Shown here piece by piece: positions 1 through 5,266 of a stretch of 5,435 bases of DNA; position 1 is the stretch's first letter; each line of letters begins with the position of its first letter. This stretch comes from an uncultured Myxococcales bacterium. GTDB lineage: Bacteria; Myxococcota_A; Bradymonadia; Bradymonadales; Bradymonadaceae. Both the position numbers and the translations under genes were made by a program. Location of the stretch: positions 1 to 5,435 of the forward strand of contig CAJXPN010000370.1 of NCBI GenBank assembly GCA_913058025.1, written 5' to 3'. The notes under the pieces were generated by a model. It was given only the letters and a program-made list of their open reading frames with translations, did no database searches and was not told the origin of the DNA.

Positions 1-47
1 CTACACAGAGTAGATCGTCGGCAGCGTCAGATGTGTATAAGAGACAG
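1..47 (+). other. Residual Nextera/Tn5 sequencing adapter (non-genomic)
   Basis: Bases 29-47 read AGATGTGTATAAGAGACAG, the 19-bp Tn5 mosaic end. Bases 15-28 read TCGTCGGCAGCGTC, the Nextera read-1 tail. Bases 7-14 read AGAGTAGA, which I recognise as the standard i5 index 504, and bases 1-6 (CTACAC) are the end of the P5 primer. The order P5, index, read-1 tail, mosaic end is exactly the library construct, so this is untrimmed adapter and not organism DNA. It creates false reading frames: antisense it adds LSLIHI to the neighbouring protein, and sense it begins a spurious MYKRQ ORF. The true contig begins at base 48. Confidence 0.98.
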
Positions 48-1409
48 GCTCTGACGCGATCCGAGGGCGCACGCGCGCTCGAACGATGCCCTCGCCCCAT
101 CCTCGCGGGCTTCCGCCAACTCGAGGTGGCCGAGGTCGTGGCAAGACCTCTCGGCGCCGCCCTCGCAACCTCGCCCATGATGCTGGCGCGCCATGTCTGG
201 GTCTCCCAGGTCCTCCTGCGCGATGTGTCCGGCAGCCCAGCACGAGCGCGCGTCCCTCTTGGCCTCGCAACGCGAGACGAGCTTGTCGTGGATGGCTCGG
301 AGCCGCTCCTTCTGTTCGTCGCTCGAGGACTCCCCCTTCGGATCCTCCCTGCGGATGTCTCGGCTGACGGCTTCGTAGCAGGCGAAGAGGTCCCCCTTCT
401 CACAGAGGGCTTCACGGGCCTCATCCATCAGCGCGAACTCGGGATCCCTCCGCAGACCGGCCAGGGCCATCACGTCGGTGCTGCCGTCACTGAAACTCAC
501 CTCGAGGCTCTTGAGCGCGGCTGCTTCTTTCGGCGTCGTCTTTCGGCGGGCCGGGCGCCTCTTCTTTGCTTTGCGTTTGAGGCGGTTGAGTTCCTTTTCG
601 AGCTTCTTCTCGGAGACACGAGGACCCGGGCCGACTCCAGGCATGAGCTCCTCCATCGCCTGGGGAGAGCCTGCGTAGAGCGCCTGGAACGTGAGCGCGT
701 AGTGGCGCCGCCAGGTCGGGTCCTCGTCCACGGCGAACGTGCGCGACCACACCCAACATGCGTCGGCGTCGCCTCCTTCACAGCGAAGGCGCATGGACGC
801 GCGGTGTTTCTCGACCTGCGCGTCGATGGAGGTGCGCTCCTCGTCCGTGAGTTCGCCCACGAAGTCGGGGGATAGCTTCGAGGTGTCACATGATCTGGGG
901 AGGTCTACTCGATAGGCCAATGCGCGCTGTGTTCGGTCTCGTCGACACAGCCGAAGGTGCGCGGCGACCGCGTGCTGATACCACGGCTTCGCGAACGACC
1001 TGTTCAACGCATCCAGTCGATCTCGCTCCGGTTTGATGAGCTCGGCGTCTTCTCTCAATAAGGCAGGCTCCATATCCGAGAAGGGGGTGGGCTGGATCGG
1101 AGCGCTTCCTATGCGATGCGCCTCTCGCTGGTAGTGCTCCTTCTTCCGACGCGCCACGCGAGCGTCGGGGTCGAGGTTCTGGGCGATCGCGAGGCACGGT
1201 TCGATGAGGCCCAGGAGACACTCGTCTCGCTGAACCTCGTCCACCTCGGGCGGGTTTTCGACGAGGTGGTCGTGGCGCTCCCTCAACTCCTCGGCGACCA
1301 CGGAGCCTCGGTCCCTGAACTCGACGACCTTCTTTTGACTCGGGGTGGGAGTGACGGTCGCGCAAGACGTCACGAGAGACGCGACGAGGGCGGTGAGGGC
1401 ATGGCGCAT
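48..1409 (-). CDS. Sel1-like repeat lipoprotein with paired cysteines (3'-truncated by contig edge)
   Basis: The visible 454 residues start at ATG 1409-1407 and run into the adapter without a stop, so the C-terminus is missing. The N-terminus is a short lipoprotein signal: basic MRH, hydrophobic core, then V-T-S-C with Cys16 as the likely lipidated residue. A Thr/Pro linker follows. Cysteines come in regular pairs: C64/C72, C210/C218, C336/C344, C381/C390 and C415/C423, mostly C-x7-C, with a lone C447 whose partner would lie past the edge. The motifs CEGGDADAC, CEKGDLFAC and CEGGAERSC resemble Sel1-like (SLR) helical repeats of the Helicobacter cysteine-rich protein type, where such pairs form disulfides. 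That fits an extracytoplasmic location. Residues 266-292 are a Lys/Arg-rich, possibly coiled-coil linker. SLR proteins usually act as protein-interaction scaffolds; the partner is unknown. The upstream Shine-Dalgarno is weak, so the start rests on the signal peptide. Codon use is softer than in the downstream genes, for example TTA at Leu117. Confidence 0.82.
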
Positions 1410-1485
1410 GGGGGGCGTGCTCGATACATGGATATGAGTGAATGGGGTGACGCTCGGAGTCTGAGAGACTAACAGGCAGGCATGT

Positions 1486-1506
1486 CGCGTCCCAATGAGG
1501 GACGCG
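1486..1506. repeat. Perfect 8-bp inverted repeat (hairpin or dyad)
   Basis: CGCGTCCC (1486-1493) is followed by a 5-base loop AATGA and its exact reverse complement GGGACGCG (1499-1506). It lies 77 bases upstream of the minus-strand lipoprotein start and 19 bases before the 55-bp repeat. It could be an operator dyad, part of the 5' untranslated region of the minus-strand gene, or a chance palindrome in GC-rich DNA. Confidence 0.45.
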
Positions 1507-1524
1507 TGCTCCGCTCCACGACGA

Positions 1525-1579
1525 CGCTGGCGATGAGCTGTGTTGAACCCCAGACGCGGGCCACACGGTCCGCGCGGTT
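1525..1579 (+). repeat. 55-bp structured interspersed repeat, copy 1
   Basis: This stretch matches 3660-3714 in the same orientation with two mismatches in 55 bases (G1532/A3667 and T1539/G3674). It can fold: an inner stem CGCGGGCC (1555-1562) with GGTCCGCG (1567-1574), one G-U pair and loop ACAC, is topped up by an outer stem GAACC (1545-1549) with GGTTC (1576-1580). The arm GGTTCG (1576-1581) can alternatively pair with CGAACC at 1598-1603. Identity ends within a base of the outer stem on the right. This looks like a small dispersed element rather than a coding remnant, although the reading frame beginning ATG 1533 stays open through both copies. Confidence 0.8.
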
Positions 1580-1809
1580 CGTTCGGGCTCCGATTCGCGA
1601 ACCTCTCCGCGGCCGAACTCGGCGTGTTCGTTCATGATCTTCATTGGTGAAACTTTCATGTGGAAACACCTCTACACGGCCCCTCCGCGTGTTTGTTGTA
1701 CCCATGGTGGACGGCGCACGAGAGCGGAGTAGGCCGAGCGCGTGAACGGGTGGGACGCCTCCCATCGCGCCTCGCCACATCGCCTTGGCGCCTCACACAC
1801 CACCCACAA

Positions 1810-1816
1810 GAAGGGG
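1810..1816 (+). promoter_or_regulatory. Ribosome binding site deciding the start at 1823
   Basis: GAAGGGG ends six bases before ATG 1823. It supports this start over the in-frame GTG at 1742, which would add 27 residues of non-signal sequence in front of a complete lipoprotein signal peptide. Confidence 0.65.
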
Positions 1817-1822
1817 AACAGG

Positions 1823-2605
1823 ATGAGAACGAACACGACACGTCTTGGCCGCGCGCTCTGCGCCTTCGCGATCTTCACGCTCGCTCACGGCGCCGCCGCA
1901 TGCGGCGGCGTGCTCGACGACGCCGAGCTGGCCGGGCTCGATGGCGAGGAGCAGGAGGACGAGCGGACCAGGGCGGAGGCGCTCACGAACATCAGCGTGA
2001 GCTGGGACTCCACCACCGAGCGCTTCAGCGTCTTCATCGAGGGGCCGCGCGACGCGGTCGTAAAGGTCTGCGTCAAGGACGTGGACGTCTGGGGCAACCC
2101 GTGCGACCAGACCGAAGACTTCTTCCAACTCGGCCAGGGCGCCGAGGGGTTCGACTGGTGGGGCGCCGGTACGTTCTGGAACCCGAACCGCGTGCGCCAG
2201 AGGATCTTCTTCACCCCGGACAGCCTCGGTTGGCCGACCTGCGACACCACCTACGAGTTCAGGATCAAGGACCGCAGCGAGTTCTGGTACACGACCAAGC
2301 ACCTCTCGACGTCGACGTCTCAGTGCCCCGACGGCGGGACGCTCCGTCCCGCCCAGGGCGGCTACCCCGCGGCGTGCGTCCTCGGTGAGACCACGGTCCC
2401 TTCGTCCCATGGGTTCATCTACAACGGCTGGTACTACTACACGCCGGTCTGGGGGGTCGCGGGCTCGCCGTGCCCCGACAGCCGCGGCGTCTTCGACACC
2501 GTGAACTGCCGAATGGCCCCGCCGTTCCCTGCCGTCCCTCAGAACCGCCAGGGCCTCGTGATCTGGCCGGCCTCGTACGCCTACGAGGCCGTCTGCCTCC
2601 CCTGA
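1823..2605 (+). CDS. Secreted lipoprotein of unknown family with Cys-rich C-terminal modules
   Basis: The product is 260 residues. The start ATG 1823 has a Shine-Dalgarno and gives a full lipoprotein signal: Arg residues at 2, 7 and 10, a hydrophobic stretch 11-25 and A-A-A-C with Cys27 lipidated. Residues 28-53 are an acidic tether (GEEQEDERTRAE). Residues 54-160 look beta-rich, with alternating hydrophobics (ISVSW, FSVFIEG, VVKVCVKDV), many aromatics (FDWWGAGTFW) and C83, C94, C140; an Ig-like or carbohydrate-binding fold is possible but unproven. Residues 165-260 appear to hold two related modules: CPDGG...C185 then GFIYNGWYYYTP, and CPDSRG...C229 then GLVIWP...YEAVC258. I do not recognise the family and assign no enzyme activity. 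Even cysteine spacing fits disulfides outside the cytoplasm. Nearly all third codon positions are G or C. The gene stands alone: a strong hairpin follows, and the next gene starts 136 bases downstream. Confidence 0.85.
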   Translation: MRTNTTRLGRALCAFAIFTLAHGAAACGGVLDDAELAGLDGEEQEDERTRAEALTNISVSWDSTTERFSVFIEGPRDAVVKVCVKDVDVWGNPCDQTEDFFQLGQGAEGFDWWGAGTFWNPNRVRQRIFFTPDSLGWPTCDTTYEFRIKDRSEFWYTTKHLSTSTSQCPDGGTLRPAQGGYPAACVLGETTVPSSHGFIYNGWYYYTPVWGVAGSPCPDSRGVFDTVNCRMAPPFPAVPQNRQGLVIWPASYAYEAVCLP

Positions 2606-2631
2606 GGGCTCCGACTTCACCTCCACGCACA

Positions 2632-2665
2632 CGAACCGCGCGGCCCGTTGGGGCCGTGCGGTTCG
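2632..2665 (+). terminator. Strong hairpin after the lipoprotein gene, probable terminator
   Basis: CGAACCGCGCGGCCC (2632-2646) pairs with GGGCCGTGCGGTTCG (2651-2665) across the loop GTTG. The stem is 15 bp with one G-U pair. It begins 26 bases after the stop at 2603-2605. No T tract follows, so it is not a textbook intrinsic terminator; U-tract-free hairpins are common at 3' ends in high-GC bacteria. It separates this gene from the ankyrin gene. Confidence 0.7.
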
Positions 2666-2741
2666 CGCATGTCCGGAGTACTCTGACCCGACGGCGACAC
2701 CGAGTCGATCCGCGCTTTGCTTGTGCCACCGAGTACGCGTC

Positions 2742-3467
2742 ATGGCCGATCCCTTCTCCGACCTCATGATCGCCATAGACCTCAAGGACCTCGCCGCCGC
2801 GCAGGCCGCGCTCGACGCGGGCGCCGACATCGACGGTGTCTTCGGCAAGACGCGTCGCCTGAGCCCCGACACCCGCTACTTCTACTCGGGGACCACCCCG
2901 CTGGCGCACGCCGTGCGCGTCGGTGGGCTCGAGCTCATCGACTGGGTCGCGTCCAAGGGCGCCGACCTGGAGGCTCCCGTCCATGGGAGCGACCCCTCGA
3001 TCCTGGTGGCGGTCGCGCGGCAGAGCGCCGCGCCGCGAAAGATCACGCGCCTGCTCGAGCTGGGCGCCGACCCGAACGCGATCTCCTCAGACCACAAGAC
3101 CGCGCTCCACTACGCGTGCTCCGCCGGGAAGCTCGCGTCCGTGCGCGCGTTGCTCGGCGCGGGCGCCAGGGTCGACGTCGGGCTGTGTGATCCGAACTAC
3201 GGCGTCGACGAGCTGCCGACCTACACGCCGCTCTACGAGTGCTGCGTGTCCCGTCAGTTGGAGTGCGCGCTCGCGCTGCTCGACGCGGGCGCGAACCCGA
3301 ACACGGGTCGCTCCGACTCCTGGCTTATGAGCCCCCTCGGCATGGCCATCAAGCAAGAGGACCGCCGACTCATCGAGGCGCTGCTCGAGCACGGCGCGCG
3401 CACGGACCCAAACCTCCTCGCCCCGCGGCTCGAGGCCGAGATGCGCACGATCCTCGCGCTCCCTTGA
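2742..3467 (+). CDS. Ankyrin-repeat protein
   Basis: The product is 241 residues and consists almost wholly of ankyrin repeats. Six are visible: residues 6-31 (ending ALDAGADID), 50-77 (TTPLAHAVRVGG...GADLE), 84-112 (ending LLELGADPN), 117-145 (KTALHYACSAGK...GARVD), 161-187 (YTPLYECCVSRQ...GANPN) and 197-223 (SPLGMAIKQEDR...GARTD). The recurring TPL-x-x-A and LL-x-x-GA-D/N-x-N signatures are diagnostic of the fold. Longer loops at 32-49 and 146-160 break the 33-residue period. There is no signal peptide, membrane helix or catalytic domain, so it is probably a cytoplasmic protein-binding scaffold; the partner cannot be read from sequence. I chose ATG 2742, giving MADPFSDLM. An in-frame TTG at 2721 would add seven residues with no better ribosome site; the Shine-Dalgarno is weak for both. 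It is flanked by the 2632-2665 hairpin and a 438-base gap, so it is likely monocistronic. Confidence 0.88.
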   Translation: MADPFSDLMIAIDLKDLAAAQAALDAGADIDGVFGKTRRLSPDTRYFYSGTTPLAHAVRVGGLELIDWVASKGADLEAPVHGSDPSILVAVARQSAAPRKITRLLELGADPNAISSDHKTALHYACSAGKLASVRALLGAGARVDVGLCDPNYGVDELPTYTPLYECCVSRQLECALALLDAGANPNTGRSDSWLMSPLGMAIKQEDRRLIEALLEHGARTDPNLLAPRLEAEMRTILALP

Positions 3468-3659
3468 GGTGGGGGCAACGTGCTCCGATCCGCGACAACG
3501 CTGTCACACCACCGCGCCGAGCGTCACCGCAGGCCCCCTTGTGGCCCGACGAACCGCACGCGAAGCGCAGAATCTCAGGGCCTCTGGCGTCAGCGTTCAT
3601 GGGGATCCGAGGGCGCTCGCGCCAGAAGATCCTTACGTCGACCTCTCGCTCTGGCATGC
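3468..3659. other. Intergenic stretch with no gene recognised
   Basis: This is the first part of the 438-base gap between the ankyrin and propeller genes. Long open frames cross it on both strands, but none has a good start site or family resemblance. I see no tRNA, insertion-sequence ends or clear promoter. Immediately before the 55-bp repeat, GGCATGCCGC (3654-3663) loosely resembles GGCATGTCGC at 1479-1488, which lies farther upstream of copy 1. The ancestral element may therefore have been longer. Confidence 0.5.
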
Positions 3660-3714
3660 CGCTGGCAATGAGCGGTGTTGAACCCCAGACGCGGGCCACA
3701 CGGTCCGCGCGGTT
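3660..3714 (+). repeat. 55-bp structured interspersed repeat, copy 2
   Basis: This is the same-orientation partner of 1525-1579, with two mismatches. The inner stem CGCGGGCC/GGTCCGCG with loop ACAC is fully kept. The outer stem is GAACC (3680-3684) with GGTTT (3711-3715), so one pair becomes G-U. Downstream sequence is unrelated to copy 1: here a consensus Shine-Dalgarno begins five bases past the repeat. Both copies lie in gaps upstream of genes for exported proteins. Confidence 0.8.
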
Positions 3715-3718
3715 TCAC

Positions 3719-3725
3719 AGGAGGT
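3719..3725 (+). promoter_or_regulatory. Consensus Shine-Dalgarno in front of a small ORF
   Basis: AGGAGGT is the best Shine-Dalgarno match in the window and sits four bases before ATG 3730. Its presence in a region otherwise without a gene is the main reason to consider the small ORF at 3730-3798. Confidence 0.5.
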
Positions 3726-3729
3726 CGCC

Positions 3730-3798
3730 ATGTCCAGGAATGTCTTGATTGGTTTTCGTATCGCGTGCGTCGAAGTGGTTGGCATCGACGGATTTTGA
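3730..3798 (+). CDS. Candidate 22-residue small protein or leader peptide
   Basis: ATG 3730 opens a 22-codon frame beginning MSRNVLIGF and ending VVGIDGF, with TGA at 3796-3798. It has an ideally placed AGGAGGT Shine-Dalgarno. The peptide is hydrophobic with one Cys and no recognisable domain. Its stop overlaps the TTGACA hexamer of the propeller promoter. Codons are less G/C-biased than in the neighbouring genes (ATT, GGT, TTT, CGT, GTT). It could be a leader peptide, a small membrane-associated peptide or the 5' remnant of a decayed gene. Support is limited to the ribosome site. Confidence 0.3.
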   Translation: MSRNVLIGFRIACVEVVGIDGF

Positions 3799-3822
3799 CA
3801 GCGGCCACACGCGCCCTAGGGT
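3795..3822 (+). promoter_or_regulatory. Housekeeping-type promoter for the propeller gene
   Basis: A perfect -35 hexamer TTGACA (3795-3800) is followed after 16 bases by TAGGGT (3817-3822), which keeps the key T1, A2 and T6 of a sigma-70 -10 box. Transcription would start near 3829-3831, about 75 bases upstream of the chosen ATG 3906. From memory, TTGACA/TAGGGT pairs are frequent upstream of genes in high-GC myxobacterial genomes; I have not checked this. Confidence 0.6.
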
Positions 3823-3892
3823 GTGGAGGGATGAAGTCGGGGTCGAGTCCGCGTTGGCCCTCATATGATCCCGCAGAGTCCGCATCACGCTC

Positions 3893-3898
3893 AAGGAG
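3893..3898 (+). promoter_or_regulatory. Ribosome binding site deciding the start at 3906
   Basis: AAGGAG lies seven bases before ATG 3906. With the twin-arginine signal starting immediately after, it favours this start over the in-frame ATG 3831 and GTG 3675. Confidence 0.75.
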
Positions 3899-3905
3899 CG
3901 CGCCC

Positions 3906-5252
3906 ATGACCCATCGGCAGACACGACGAACCTTCCTACGCGCCGCCGCGCTCGGCGCCGCCGGTGCCGCCGCTGCGCCGAGCGCGCTCTTCGCGAAGGG
4001 TCCCAAGAAGAAGCCCGAGTCTGGTAAGGGAGAGGTCGACCTCGACGCCTGGAACCCGGACAACAACTGGAGCGAGCCCAACGGCCTGACCGGCGAGCCG
4101 CTGGTCCTGCCGGAGTGGTCCCACGGGGACACGAGCAGCGCGGCCTCGACGATGCTGATGTTCCGAGGCAACCCCTCGCACACCTTCTATGGGACCGGCC
4201 CGCTCTCGGAGAAGCCCGAGCTCGTCTGGTCCCAGCAGCTCGCGCGCTTCCACACCAAGCTCCGCGGCCGAAAGGTCACGTGGACGGGCACCGGCTGGTC
4301 CGGCCAGCCCGTCAAGATCGGCGGCTACGTCTTCGTCGGAGGGCAGGGCGGCTACGCCTACGCGTTCGATGCCGCCACCGGCGAGATCAAGTGGCGCTAC
4401 CGCGGCGCCCGCATGTTCAAGGGCTCGATCTGCGCGTTCGAGAACACGCTCTTCATGGGCAACACCGACAACTACTACCGCGGCGTCGACGCGGCGACCG
4501 GCAAGGAGCTCTGGAAGATCGACACCGGCACCGACATCGACTCGTCGGGCGTGGTCGTGGGCGGGCGGCTCTATGTGGCCGGCGAGTCCGGCTACCTGCG
4601 CTGCCTGAACCCGAAGACCGGGAAGCACTTCTGGAAGACCGACATCGGCGGCACAGGCAAGGGCACCAAGGGTGGCTCGAACGGCTCCGAGACCTCGCCC
4701 GCGATCGCCGACGGCGAGATCTTCGCGGCGACCTACGACGGCTTCATGTACTGCGTCGACCAGGCCACCGGTGAGATCAAGTGGCGCTGTGAGACGGGCG
4801 ACGACACCGACGCCTCGCCCGTGGTCGTCGACGACCTCGTCTACATCGCCGCCGAGGAGAAGAGCCCCAAGCTCTTCTGCTTCGACCGCACGAAAAAGGG
4901 CGCCGAGGTCTGGTCGCTGAACAACCGGAAGGGCTGGTGGTCCACGCCCGCGGTCGTGGGCGATCGGCTCTACGTGGGCGGCAACGACGGCAAGGTCTAT
5001 TGCCTCGACGCGAAGTCCGGCAAGGAGATCTGGGTCCACGACGCAGGGCACGCGGTCTGGTCGTCGCCCGCGGTCGTCGACGGGAAGGTCGTCGTGGGCA
5101 CGCGCGGCCGGCACCTGATCATGCTCGAGGCGAAGTCGGGCAAGAGGATCTGGAAGGGCGACATGGGCGGGCGGACGCTCTCGACGCCGATCGTCGTCGA
5201 CGGGGCGATCTACGTCGGGTCGTCGGCGGGCAAGTTCCAGTGCTTCAAGTGA
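3906..5252 (+). CDS. Tat-exported PQQ-like eight-bladed beta-propeller protein
   Basis: The product is 448 residues. Residues 1-30 are a twin-arginine signal: T-R-R-T-F-L-R at 6-12, an Ala-rich core and probable cleavage after A-L-F-A30. The protein would thus be exported folded. A Lys/Pro/Gly linker (31-43) and a Trp/Asn-rich segment (47-80) lead to MFRGNPSHTFYGTGP (85-99), familiar from PQQ-like propeller proteins. Blade motifs of the D-x-x-[TS]-G-x-x-x-W type occur at 155-163, 195-203, 235-243 (Asn first), 285-293, 327-336 (one extra residue), 368-376 and 408-416 (Glu first). With W108 that makes eight tryptophan docking sites, spaced 40-42 residues apart except for a Gly-rich insertion at 250-262. 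The last strand GKFQCF probably closes the ring with the N-terminus. Such propellers occur in PQQ dehydrogenases and the BamB assembly lipoprotein. The dehydrogenase active site is not evident, so a binding or scaffold role is more likely. The start has an AAGGAG site and a promoter upstream. Confidence 0.9.
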   Translation: MTHRQTRRTFLRAAALGAAGAAAAPSALFAKGPKKKPESGKGEVDLDAWNPDNNWSEPNGLTGEPLVLPEWSHGDTSSAASTMLMFRGNPSHTFYGTGPLSEKPELVWSQQLARFHTKLRGRKVTWTGTGWSGQPVKIGGYVFVGGQGGYAYAFDAATGEIKWRYRGARMFKGSICAFENTLFMGNTDNYYRGVDAATGKELWKIDTGTDIDSSGVVVGGRLYVAGESGYLRCLNPKTGKHFWKTDIGGTGKGTKGGSNGSETSPAIADGEIFAATYDGFMYCVDQATGEIKWRCETGDDTDASPVVVDDLVYIAAEEKSPKLFCFDRTKKGAEVWSLNNRKGWWSTPAVVGDRLYVGGNDGKVYCLDAKSGKEIWVHDAGHAVWSSPAVVDGKVVVGTRGRHLIMLEAKSGKRIWKGDMGGRTLSTPIVVDGAIYVGSSAGKFQCFK

Positions 5253-5266
5253 GCTGAGGGGGCCGC

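Larger units (their letters stand above)
1410..1822. other. Intergenic region between divergent lipoprotein genes
   Basis: These 413 bases lie between the minus-strand SLR lipoprotein and the plus-strand lipoprotein at 1823, so both promoters should be here. I see no consensus -35/-10 pair on either strand. An AT-richer patch at about 1631-1675 is the most promoter-like stretch for the plus-strand gene. The region holds a perfect hairpin at 1486-1506, a small one at 1458-1470 (AGTCT-GAG-AGACT) and one copy of the 55-bp repeat at 1525-1579. Reading frames crossing it are open but match no protein I recognise and look like high-GC shadows. Confidence 0.6.

Noticed and set aside
33..875. 280-residue plus-strand ORF opposite the SLR lipoprotein
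   Set aside because: It starts inside the sequencing adapter (MYKRQ), has no ribosome site or domain, and is antisense to a gene with a clear signal peptide and cysteine repeats.
1742..1822. Upstream GTG start for the lipoprotein at 1823
   Set aside because: It adds 27 hydrophilic residues before a complete lipoprotein signal, and the Shine-Dalgarno sits at ATG 1823 instead.
2721..2741. TTG start for the ankyrin protein
   Set aside because: ATG 2742 is a better codon and the extra seven residues are not part of a repeat; no ribosome site favours TTG.
1793..2872. 359-residue minus-strand ORF opposite the lipoprotein and ankyrin start
   Set aside because: It crosses two well-supported plus-strand genes and a terminator hairpin, and shows no family features.
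3370..3748. Frames through 3468-3748 as a transposase or integron-cassette remnant
   Set aside because: No catalytic motif, terminal inverted repeats or target duplication is visible. Only the 55-bp repeat is demonstrably shared.
3675..3905. Upstream GTG start giving a 525-residue propeller
   Set aside because: It would begin inside the 55-bp repeat, place 77 residues before the twin-arginine motif and span the promoter; ATG 3906 has its own AAGGAG site.
3936..5114. 392-residue minus-strand ORF opposite the propeller
   Set aside because: It is a mirror frame of a strongly G/C-ending gene, with composition typical of such shadows and no recognisable domain.
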